Positions 32,038-38,874 of a DNA stretch of 64,000 nt are shown one piece after another (the first letter of the stretch is position 1; the number at the start of each line of letters is the position of its first letter). Location: positions 1 through 64,000 of the forward strand of contig CAVTOD010000005.1 of assembly GCA_963736305.1 (NCBI GenBank), in the 5' to 3' direction. A model generated the notes under the pieces. The model worked only from the letters and a program-made list of their open reading frames with translations. It was not told the origin of the DNA and made no database searches. The translations under genes were made by a program, and so were the position numbers. Origin of the DNA: DASUPK01 sp963736305 (GTDB taxonomy: Bacteria; Actinomycetota; Thermoleophilia; Solirubrobacterales; 70-9).

Positions 32038-32816
32038 CCCGGGCGCCTCTCGCGCCGGGCGAACGTGACGATGAGGCCGCAGGCGGCACCGACCAGGGCA
32101 CCGCCCAGCCCGGCGAAGACGTTGGCGTAGTCGTCGACCACCGGCAGCAGGATCAGGACGGCGGCCGCGACGGCTGCGCCGATCACCTCCACGTCCTCAC
32201 CGGGGCGGGACCGCACCTCGGCACCGCGGATCACGGCCCATGCGGCCAGGAGCCCGAGCGCGATGCCGTTCCCGCCGGCGGCGAAGAGCACGTCGTTGGC
32301 GGGCGCGAAGGCCGTCTCCATGCCGTCGGCGGCGAGCATGCCGAGAGATCCACAGGCGACGATCAGAATCGCCGTCGGGATCGTGCCGAGCCGCTGCTCC
32401 ACCGCCACGCCGAAGACGGCGATGCCGACCGAGGCGACGAAGAGGTAGCCGATGTCGGGGTAGACGAAAGGCGAGACCAGATAGCGCCACCAGTCGGCTC
32501 CGACCGGCCCGACGATCCCGCCCAGCCCGAAGGTGTCGAGGGACGGGCTCGCGACCCTCACCAGGACGAGCAGTGCCGGGATCAGGATCGCGGCCAAGAC
32601 GGCGTAGGGCCGCTCCGCGAGCCGGTCTGAGCGCTGCGCCCGGGCGAGACGCCGGCGCGACCGTCGAGACTGCCTGGGGGTGATCTCGTCCCCTCGCAGC
32701 TCCAGCTTCGGGGCCCGCTTGCGGAGACGGGTGCCGCAGTACGGGCACTCGGTGACGTAGGGGCTGACCTCCTCGCCGCAGCTCCGGCAGACCACGCTTA
32801 ACTCAGGCGAGCTCAC
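32034..32816 (-). CDS. Rhomboid-fold membrane protein with zinc ribbon, catalytic residues absent
   Basis: Product of 260 aa from GTG 32816. The N-terminal zinc ribbon has Cys 10, 13, 24 and 27 (VVCRSCGEE, TECPYCGTR), then a basic linker, then about six transmembrane segments with rhomboid landmarks (WWRYLVSPFVYPDIGYLFV, VEQRLGT). The catalytic GxSG is GGNG (181-184), with Asn183 replacing Ser; the His-containing helix reads AGLGGALVG (235-243) where active enzymes have AHLGG; the HxxxxHLxxN region is also lost. So it is most probably an inactive, substrate-binding pseudoprotease. It follows the HxlR gene with a 14-base overlap. Confidence 0.72.
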   Translation of the reverse strand: MSSPELSVVCRSCGEEVSPYVTECPYCGTRLRKRAPKLELRGDEITPRQSRRSRRRLARAQRSDRLAERPYAVLAAILIPALLVLVRVASPSLDTFGLGGIVGPVGADWWRYLVSPFVYPDIGYLFVASVGIAVFGVAVEQRLGTIPTAILIVACGSLGMLAADGMETAFAPANDVLFAAGGNGIALGLLAAWAVIRGAEVRSRPGEDVEVIGAAVAAAVLILLPVVDDYANVFAGLGGALVGAACGLIVTFARRERRPG

Positions 32817-33105
32817 TCCGCGAGGATACCCCGGCTTGCTCGGCCCATCTGTTGAGGTCGTAGAGCATCCGGGCGAGCTCGCGGCCCCGGCCACTGAGGC
32901 GGTAGCGCCGCCCCGGGGCCCGCTCCAAGATCCCGGCATCGATCAGCTCCCCGAGTCGCGCCGAGAGGACGGAGGGGCTGATTCCGGTCCGCTCGCGCAG
33001 CTCCGAGAACGCGAGCGTGCTCCGCCGCAGCTCCCAGACGAGGCGCAACGCCCAGCGCCTGCCGAGGAGGTCTAGCGCGCTTTCTACCGGTCGCATATTG
33101 GACAC
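32803..33105 (-). CDS. HxlR-family transcriptional regulator
   Basis: Product of about 97-100 aa: start GTG 33105, or ATG 33096, which would be near-leaderless behind TACTAG. Winged-helix HTH of the HxlR type: ALDLLGRRWALRLVWELRRSTLAFSELRERTGISPSVLSARLGELIDAGIL, then the beta wing YRLSGRGREL. HxlR proteins sense aldehydes, quinones or redox changes, often through Cys; none is present here, so another signal is likely. A matched inverted repeat at 33105-33167 overlaps the start and may be its autoregulatory operator. It overlaps the rhomboid gene. Confidence 0.85.
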   Translation of the reverse strand: MSNMRPVESALDLLGRRWALRLVWELRRSTLAFSELRERTGISPSVLSARLGELIDAGILERAPGRRYRLSGRGRELARMLYDLNRWAEQAGVSSRSELA

Positions 33106-33167
33106 TAGTACGGAAATCGAAGTTCATGCTCGCAAAAGCAGGTAATCCGTTACGAAAATCGTACTAG
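33105..33167. promoter_or_regulatory. Inverted repeat CTAGTACG...CGTACTAG near hxlR start
   Basis: CTAGTACG (33105-33112) and CGTACTAG (33160-33167) are perfect inverted repeats 47 bases apart, flanking the promoter of the HxlR gene. The left arm contains TACTAG on the minus strand, which may be the -10 box. Confidence 0.4.
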
Positions 33168-33175
33168 AGTCGCCG

Positions 33176-33231
33176 GAACAGGTTCGAATCCTGCCTTTAT
33201 GCGAGGGTGCTCCGAAAGGAGCAACCCGTTC
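33176..33231 (+). repeat. tRNA T-arm fragment joined to palindromic element copy 1
   Basis: AACAGGTTCGAATCCTG (33177-33193) has a T-arm-like stem-loop but no recognisable tRNA around it. It runs into TGCGAGGGTGCTCCGAAAGG...CAACCCGTTCAT (33200-33232), a hairpin (GGGTGCTCC/GGAGCAACCC, GAAA loop). The hairpin arms recur inside mazG at 49819-49866. The element ends at the ybdK stop. Confidence 0.55.
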
Positions 33232-34351
33232 ATGATGCGTCGGGATCGCTCGCCGCGACGATCTCGCTCATCAGGCCCCCGATCTCGCCACGGTCGGAGA
33301 GCCAGGTGAGCTGGCGCCGCGCCCCCGTGCCGTTCTCCACCAGGTCAGCGAGGGCGCCGAGCTCCGCGTCGCAGCCGAGCTCCTGCGCGTGGTCGCAGAG
33401 GTCGTCGATCACGCCGCGGGCCATCTTCGCTCCGGGCACCTCCAGTCCGTGATCGAAGTCGATCAGCTTCCCCTCGATCCCGACGACGGCCGCCCTCACC
33501 TTGTTGTCGTCGATCAGCTCGTGGGGGTGCTCGATGCTCGGCACGCCCTCGTCGTAATCGGAGGCGAGCCGGTGGGCGAGGGCCTGACCGAGCGCCGCAA
33601 AGCCGATGGTGTGCTCGACGCGGGTCTGCTGGTCGAAGACGCGGATCTCGACCGTTCCGAGGTTCGGGTGCGGGCGGACGTCCCACCAGAGGTAGGTGTA
33701 GTCGGGGATCGCGCCGCCGCGCATCATCTGCTCGACCCGGTGCGAGTAGATGTCCCAGGTGCCGTAGTACGGCGGGATCCCGACCCGGGGGAACGCGCGG
33801 AAGACCGGCGTGCGCGAGGACATCATCCCGGTGGTCTTGCCGCGCCAAAGCGGTGAGTTCGCCGACATCCCGAGCAGCAATGGCAGGTACCCCCGCATGC
33901 CGTCGGCGACGTAGATCGCCTTCTCGGCGTCATCGATGCCGATGTGGACGTGGGTGCCGAAGATGAGCTCCTGCTCGGCGATCCAGCTGAGCTCGGCCGC
34001 CAGCTCCCGGTAGCGCGGCCGGTCGACGATCAGCTGGTCCTCGTAGAGGGCCGCGGGGTGGGTTCCCGCCGCGCCGATCGCGAGCCCGTTCCTCGCCGCC
34101 ACCTTCCGGACCGTCCGGCGAAGGCTGCGAAGCTGATCCGCGGCTTCGGCCACGTCACTGCAGGGACGAGTCGCCACCTCGAGCACGGACTGCATCAGCT
34201 CGGGCTTCACGAAGCCGGGGAGGTCATCGGGAAGGTCGCCGAGGATCACCTCGATCGACTGCGAGAGCTCGAGGCTCTCGGCGTCGCAGATCATCAGCTC
34301 TTCCTCGATGCCGAGGGTGAACGGGGTGCCCCCGAAGTTCTGCTCCAGCAT
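33230..34351 (-). CDS. Carboxylate-amine ligase YbdK, glutamate-cysteine ligase type 2
   Basis: Product of 373 aa, the family's usual length. FTLGIEEELMICDAES at the N-terminus provides acidic metal ligands. GTHVHIGIDDAEKAI, ANSPLWRGKTTGMMSSRT, and HPNLGTVEIRVFDQQTRVEHT are diagnostic of GCS2/YbdK. It has weak gamma-glutamylcysteine synthetase activity in E. coli; in actinobacteria it may act on another amine. It is divergent from the nitronate monooxygenase gene, with a 57-base shared promoter gap. Its stop codon abuts a palindromic repeat. Confidence 0.92.
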   Translation of the reverse strand: MLEQNFGGTPFTLGIEEELMICDAESLELSQSIEVILGDLPDDLPGFVKPELMQSVLEVATRPCSDVAEAADQLRSLRRTVRKVAARNGLAIGAAGTHPAALYEDQLIVDRPRYRELAAELSWIAEQELIFGTHVHIGIDDAEKAIYVADGMRGYLPLLLGMSANSPLWRGKTTGMMSSRTPVFRAFPRVGIPPYYGTWDIYSHRVEQMMRGGAIPDYTYLWWDVRPHPNLGTVEIRVFDQQTRVEHTIGFAALGQALAHRLASDYDEGVPSIEHPHELIDDNKVRAAVVGIEGKLIDFDHGLEVPGAKMARGVIDDLCDHAQELGCDAELGALADLVENGTGARRQLTWLSDRGEIGGLMSEIVAASDPDAS

Positions 34352-34408
34352 CGCCCGGACGATGACAGCCCCGGGGGATGAAGTTTGGTTCGCCCGACGT
34401 AGGCCAGA

Positions 34409-35461
34409 ATGTCTCGTGTGGTTCTCGATGAGATGGCCCACCCGATCGTCCTCGCGCCCCTCGCCGGCGGCGCCTCGACCCCCGAGCTGACGGCGGCGGT
34501 GAGCGAGGCGGGTGGGCTCGGGTTCCTGGCGTCCGGCTATCTGACACCCGAGGCTCTCGAGGAGCGCATCGCCCGCGTGCGAGAGCTCACCGATGCCCCG
34601 TTCGGCGTGAACCTGTTCGTACCGGGCGACCCTCAGGCCGAGACGCCGGGTCTCGGGGCCTACCTGGACCACGTCGCTCAAGAGGCGAGTCGCTTCGGCG
34701 CCGAGCTCGGCGAGGCGCGCTACGACGACGACCACTACGACGAGAAGCTCGAGCTGATCGCCGAGAGCCGGCCGGCGGTGGCGTCCTTCATCTTCGGCTG
34801 CCCGGAGCCGGATCGGATCGCCGCCCTGAAGCGAGCCGACGTCGAGGGATGGGTGACCGTCACGAGCCCCGGAGAGGCACAGGCGGCCGTGCAGTCCGGC
34901 TCGGACGCCCTGATCCTGCAGGGGGCCGAGGCAGGAGGACATCGCGCCTCCTTCACCGACTCCGACGAGGAGCCACTCAGCACGCTGGTGCTCCTGCGGC
35001 TCGTCGCCCAGAGGGTTCGGCTTCCGCTGATCGCAACCGGCGGGTTGACGGATGGACCCGCCGTGGCCGCCGCCCTGGTTGCCGGCGCCGCGGCCGCTCA
35101 GCTCGGCACCGCCTTCCTGAACGCGGATGAGGCCGGAACGGAGCCCGCCTACCGCGAGGCCCTCACGACCCGGACCCCGACGGCCCTGACCCGGGCGTTC
35201 AGCGGCCGGCGCGCGAGGGGCATCGTCAACCAGTTCATGAGCGAGCACTCCGCCGACGCCCCTTCCGCGTATCCGCAGATCCACCACGCCACCTCGCCGC
35301 TCCGAGCGGCGGCACGGAAACGCGGCGATGTCGAGGGATTCAACCTGTGGGCCGGCCAGGCACACCAGCTCGCGGCGAGTGCGCCGGCCGCCGAGATCCT
35401 GCGCTCGATCAGCGACGGCGTCCGGCAGGCGCTGGAGGCGGCGGCCAACAGAGCGCTCTGA
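34409..35461 (+). CDS. Nitronate monooxygenase family flavoprotein
   Basis: FMN-dependent TIM-barrel enzyme of 350 aa. MAHPIVLAPLAGGASTPEL starts the barrel, AVSEAGGLGFLASGYL follows, the catalytic His lies in LQGAEAGGHRASF (about 170-182), and phosphate-binding glycines lie in IATGGLTDGPAVAAAL and AGAAAAQLGTAFL. All match class I NMO. It oxidises toxic nitronates, and some members are enoyl reductases. Transcribed away from ybdK and followed by the aldolase gene after 90 bases. Confidence 0.9.
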   Translation: MSRVVLDEMAHPIVLAPLAGGASTPELTAAVSEAGGLGFLASGYLTPEALEERIARVRELTDAPFGVNLFVPGDPQAETPGLGAYLDHVAQEASRFGAELGEARYDDDHYDEKLELIAESRPAVASFIFGCPEPDRIAALKRADVEGWVTVTSPGEAQAAVQSGSDALILQGAEAGGHRASFTDSDEEPLSTLVLLRLVAQRVRLPLIATGGLTDGPAVAAALVAGAAAAQLGTAFLNADEAGTEPAYREALTTRTPTALTRAFSGRRARGIVNQFMSEHSADAPSAYPQIHHATSPLRAAARKRGDVEGFNLWAGQAHQLAASAPAAEILRSISDGVRQALEAAANRAL

Positions 35462-35551
35462 TCGGCCAATCCGTGCTCAGCGCGGATGCGGCCCGCTCAG
35501 AAGATCGGCAATACTGGCCCTCAAGGCCCAATCCAGGAGGTATTCGCGAAG

Positions 35552-36472
35552 ATGGAAGTCAAGTCGATCACCGAGCAGAAGTCGCTGCTCGCAACGCTCT
35601 CCCCCGGCAAGCGCGCGCGGCTCCGCCGCCTGCTCTTCGATTACGGCCCCGGCAACGGGACCCTGATGCTGCTGCCGATCGACCAGGGGATCGAGCACGG
35701 ACCTCGCGACTTCTTCCCGAACCCGGCTTCGAAGGACCCCGAGTACCAGTTCAGCCTCGCGGCCGAGGCCGGCTACTCTGCGATCGCCTGCCAGATCGGG
35801 CTCGCGACGCGCTACTACCCCGACTACGCGGGCCAGGTGCCACTGATCCTCAAGGTCAATGCCAAGACCGACGTGCCGCCCTCGGACGAGGCGTTCTCGC
35901 CGACCAACGCCTCCGTCGAGGACGCGGTCCGGCTCGGCGCCGACGCGGTCGGCTACACGCTCTACGTCGGCTCGCCGCGCCAGGACGTTGACCTTCATCA
36001 GCTCAAGGGCGTCCGCGCGGACTGCGAGCGCTACGGCATGCCGCTGGTGGTCTGGGCCTACCCGCGCGGCTCCGCAATCGACAAGAAGGGCGGGGCCACC
36101 TCCTTCTACGCGATCGACTACGCGGCTCGCCTGGCGATGGAGATGGGCGCTGACGTGGTGAAGCTCAACTTCCCCAAGTTCGATCCGGAGAAGGACAAGC
36201 AGCAGCCGGCGCCGTACAACGAGATGGAGGTCGCCCCCGAGGAGGCAGTCCGCCAGATCGTCGAGTCTGCGGGACGCTCCCTCGTGGTCCTCTCGGGTGG
36301 ATCGAGGACGGACGACGAGACCGTCCTCAACCACACTCGGACGATCATGGAGGCGGGCGGCTCCGGCGTGATCTTCGGCCGCAACGTCTGGCAGCGTGAG
36401 AAGGCCGAGGCGCTGGAGATCGTCGGCCAGATCAAGGAGACGCTGCTCTCCAACGTGCGGCGCATTCCGTAG
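35552..36472 (+). CDS. fbaB: Class I fructose-bisphosphate aldolase (FbaB/DhnA type)
   Basis: Schiff-base aldolase of glycolysis and gluconeogenesis, 306 aa. The lysine expected to bind substrate is in ADVVKLNFPKFD; LLPIDQGIEHGPRDF, VNAKTDVPPS and VVLSGGSRTDDE are conserved landmarks, and the C-terminal GVIFGRNVWQRE holds phosphate. The frame is open upstream to 35486, but ATG 35552 is chosen because AGGAGG (35535-35540) precedes it at good spacing. It is probably a monocistronic gene. Confidence 0.92.
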   Translation: MEVKSITEQKSLLATLSPGKRARLRRLLFDYGPGNGTLMLLPIDQGIEHGPRDFFPNPASKDPEYQFSLAAEAGYSAIACQIGLATRYYPDYAGQVPLILKVNAKTDVPPSDEAFSPTNASVEDAVRLGADAVGYTLYVGSPRQDVDLHQLKGVRADCERYGMPLVVWAYPRGSAIDKKGGATSFYAIDYAARLAMEMGADVVKLNFPKFDPEKDKQQPAPYNEMEVAPEEAVRQIVESAGRSLVVLSGGSRTDDETVLNHTRTIMEAGGSGVIFGRNVWQREKAEALEIVGQIKETLLSNVRRIP

Positions 36473-36623
36473 CTCCGGACGAACACCGGCAATGAAGGCG
36501 GTACCCGTGGTGCGGTGGTCGCCCTGTGGGTAGCTCCACCGAAGTTGGCGACTTTCTCACCCATACGGTGAGTAACCCGCCAATTCCCGGATAAATCGTG
36601 CGCCGCGGCCCTTAGAGGGAGCG

Positions 36624-37166
36624 ATGCAGCGACGCCGCGGCGCCCTGCGGGCGCCACTCTTCATTGCCGCGGTCCTGATCGTGACGGCGCTCTCGCGCTG
36701 CGGGGTCGGCGGCGGCGGCTCCGCGGAGCCGTCCGGGCCCCTGAGCGCCACGGTCACCCGTGTCGTCGACGGCGACACGATCGACGTCGAGCTGCAGAAC
36801 GGAAGTGATGAAGCGGTCCGCTACATCGGCATCGACACCCCGGAGACGGTCAAGCCGGGCACGCCCGTCCAGTGCGGTGGTCCTGAGGCTCATGAGGTGA
36901 ATGAGCGGCTCGTCGGCGGCCGCACCGTGACGCTCCGCTTCGACGCCGAGCGGCGGGACGTCTACGGGCGCCTGCTCGCCTACGTCTACCTGCCTCGAGG
37001 GCGGCCAGGCGGACGGCCCCTGTTCGTCAACGCCGAGCTCGCGCGTCGCGGACTGGCTCGGACGCTGACCATTCCGCCCAACGACTCCTTTGCACCCCTC
37101 TTCGCCCGGCTCGCAGGCCATGCCGGCGTGCGTGGGTGGGGCCTATGGGGAAGGTGCCCTCTATAG
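36624..37166 (+). CDS. Secreted thermonuclease (SNase) family protein
   Basis: Product of 180 aa with an N-terminal signal or anchor helix (APLFIAAVLIVTALSRCG) and an SNase domain: ATVTRVVDGDTIDVEL (Asp ligands), VRYIGIDTPETVKP (Arg and Glu catalytic residues) and RDVYGRLLAYVYL. This is the micrococcal nuclease active site. A cysteine follows the signal, but the preceding Arg makes a lipobox unlikely. It probably degrades external DNA or RNA at the cell surface. The 150-base gap upstream holds a small TCACC/GGTGA inverted repeat but no riboswitch I recognise. Confidence 0.9.
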   Translation: MQRRRGALRAPLFIAAVLIVTALSRCGVGGGGSAEPSGPLSATVTRVVDGDTIDVELQNGSDEAVRYIGIDTPETVKPGTPVQCGGPEAHEVNERLVGGRTVTLRFDAERRDVYGRLLAYVYLPRGRPGGRPLFVNAELARRGLARTLTIPPNDSFAPLFARLAGHAGVRGWGLWGRCPL

Positions 37167-37208
37167 TCGAACACGGCCCACGAGGCGCAGCGGCCAGGCT
37201 TGTGCGGC

Positions 37209-37237
37209 TTGGCTCTTGCAAAATCCTTTGCTAGCTT
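37209..37237 (+). promoter_or_regulatory. Promoter TTGGCT-17-TAGCTT
   Basis: TTGGCT (37209-37214) and TAGCTT (37232-37237) are 17 bases apart, 27 bases before ATG 37264. Confidence 0.5.
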
Positions 37238-37263
37238 GCACGGCCGCCCCGGGGGCAATTGCG

Positions 37264-37512
37264 ATGGCTCAAATGCGAATGCGACAGAGCATGTCCCAGA
37301 TCGAGCTTGCGTTCGAGCAGGAGATGGCGCTCGAACGCCGCCGGCGGGATCAGCTGCGAAAGCGCGCGGTCAATCGCTCGCGCGCGCGGCGCATCACGCG
37401 GAACGAGTCGCGCGGCAAGGTCCGGTTCAGCGTCCTTCTCGTCTGCCTGACGATCACGGTCGTGACCGTGGTCGTCTCGATGTTCGAGACGCTGGCCTGG
37501 CTTATGGGTTAG
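37264..37512 (+). CDS. Small basic single-pass membrane protein
   Basis: Product of 82 aa from ATG 37264, downstream of a good promoter. The N-terminal half is highly charged and Arg-rich (MALERRRRDQLRKRAVNRSRARRI). One transmembrane helix (FSVLLVCLTITVVTVVVSMF, about 55-74) ends close to the C-terminus, so the basic part would face the cytoplasm. No family recognised. Its stop is seven bases from the convergent csrA stop. Confidence 0.65.
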   Translation: MAQMRMRQSMSQIELAFEQEMALERRRRDQLRKRAVNRSRARRITRNESRGKVRFSVLLVCLTITVVTVVVSMFETLAWLMG

Positions 37513-37519
37513 GCAATAC

Positions 37520-37765
37520 CTAGCGCTGGCCCAACCGCTGCAGCGCATCCGCGACGGCTTCGTTGGCTCCACCGGCGTCATCGTCATCCCCGCCGGTGCT
37601 GCCCTCGCTCTCGATGCGGTCGTAGACCTCGTTCCTGAAGATCGAGACGTCGCGTGGAGCGGTGATACCCAGACGCACCTTCTCGCCGGCGACCGAGAGA
37701 ACCTGCACTTCGACCCCATCGCCGATCATGATGCTCTGGCTCGGTTTCCGTGTCAGCACCAGCAT
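37520..37765 (-). CDS. csrA: Carbon storage regulator CsrA
   Basis: RNA-binding post-transcriptional regulator, 81 aa. The N-terminus MLVLTRKPSQSIMIGDGVEVQVLSV and the RNA-binding segment VRLGITAPRDVSIFRNEVYDRI are fully conserved. A Gly/Asp-rich tail (about residues 53-70) is an unusual extension. The ribosome site AGGAGG lies 5-10 bases before ATG, and GGA within it makes autorepression plausible. No flagellar genes are in the window, though CsrA in Gram-positives often works with FliW on flagellin. Confidence 0.95.
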   Translation of the reverse strand: MLVLTRKPSQSIMIGDGVEVQVLSVAGEKVRLGITAPRDVSIFRNEVYDRIESEGSTGGDDDDAGGANEAVADALQRLGQR

Positions 37766-37961
37766 CGCTACCTCCTAGGATCGTCGCCTGCCCCTTCAGG
37801 CAGCGATCATGGTCGGCTACCAAGAAATAGGTAGCCTACAGGGTTCTGCCTCGCCTGCCAAGGCACAATCCGCGAATGATCCGGATGACCGATTCCCGAT
37901 CCGCGCGCGCCCGGCTGAGGCGCACGCCCATCGGCAATCGATCATCTAGAGTCTCGCGCCG

Positions 37962-38516
37962 ATGGCACGTAAGTCGCTGCGACCACAACTGAACCAGATC
38001 CGCGCCTGGGTGCGCCAGGGCCGGACGGACGCCTGGATCGCCCATCAGCTGGGTGTGCCGGCGTCCCAGCTCCGCGATTTCCGCACGCGGAACGGCCTGA
38101 CCGCCGAGGGCGAGGAGCCCGAAAGCGACGTCGACCTCCGAGACGAGATCGAGGCCGAGATCGAGGCCGAGCTCGTGGAGCCCGAACCCGAGGAGGAAGA
38201 GGGCGCAACCGACGAGGGTGAGGGCGACGACGAAGGCGAGGACCAGGGGGACGGCGACGCCGAGTCAGATGGCGGCGGAGACGGTGAAGGGGCCGGCGGA
38301 AAGCGCCGCCGGCGGCGCCGTCGCGGCCGTCGAGGACGCGGCCGCCGCAAGCCGCTCGAGGCGACATTCGACCAGGGCGAGGAGGAGGGCTATGGAATCT
38401 GGCTCGACCCCTCGGTCAAGGACGACCCCACTTACACGGAGCACTGGCAGGGTCAGAAGGCGCTGCGCGTGACGATCGAGCCCGAGCGGATCGTCTTGGA
38501 GCGCGTCGAGGACTGA
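37962..38516 (+). CDS. HTH protein with acidic and basic low-complexity regions
   Basis: Product of 184 aa. The first 55 residues resemble a helix-turn-helix (IRAWVRQGRTDAWIAHQLGVPASQLRDFRTRNGL). An almost purely acidic tract follows (about 70-110), then a short block of Arg and Lys (KRRRRRRRGRRGRGRRK), then a C-terminal domain beginning LEATFDQGEEEGYGIWLDPSV. The acidic stretch may fold back on the basic block. The pattern resembles nucleoid-associated or RNA-binding regulators, but I know no family. Confidence 0.62.
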   Translation: MARKSLRPQLNQIRAWVRQGRTDAWIAHQLGVPASQLRDFRTRNGLTAEGEEPESDVDLRDEIEAEIEAELVEPEPEEEEGATDEGEGDDEGEDQGDGDAESDGGGDGEGAGGKRRRRRRRGRRGRGRRKPLEATFDQGEEEGYGIWLDPSVKDDPTYTEHWQGQKALRVTIEPERIVLERVED

Positions 38517-38533
38517 GGGTTCTGCGCGGCGGG

Positions 38534-38872
38534 TCACTTCTGCTCGCTGCTGACTCGGCCGCCGCTGTAGTCGTACGCGCCTCTCAGGTATTCGAAGAAC
38601 GCGCCGTCCACGATCGCCTGCGGGTCCAGGTCCACGGCTGCCATCGGGGCGGCGCGGCGGGCAGCCTCCAGGCACCAGTCGGTGCCGCGACCGTAGAGGT
38701 CGGCAAGCTCCTGGGCTGAGAAGGTCGGGCCGATCCGGCGGCGGAGCTCCTCGCGGATCGAATCCACGGCGCGGCGGGCGGTCCGCGCCGTCCGCGGGTC
38801 GACGTCGAGCTCCCGGAGTCGCCTGGCCCCCTCCTCCCACTGGAAGAGGGCGTTGTCGAGCGGATAGGCCAC
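38534..38872 (-). CDS. Conserved hypothetical protein, last gene of the GT-C-like operon
   Basis: Product of 112 aa from ATG 38872, two bases after the stop of the upstream membrane gene. Mostly helical: LFQWEEGARRLRELDVDPRTARTARRAVDSI, then EELRRRIGPTFSAQELADLYGRGTDW. No transmembrane segment and no known domain. Given the very close spacing it is probably co-translated with the four GT-C-like proteins, but it may only share their transcript. Confidence 0.65.
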   Translation of the reverse strand: MAYPLDNALFQWEEGARRLRELDVDPRTARTARRAVDSIREELRRRIGPTFSAQELADLYGRGTDWCLEAARRAAPMAAVDLDPQAIVDGAFFEYLRGAYDYSGGRVSSEQK

Positions 38873-38874
38873 CC

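Noticed and set aside
36473..36623. Riboswitch upstream of the thermonuclease gene
   Set aside because: A small TCACC/GGTGA stem is present, but I could not match any known riboswitch core.
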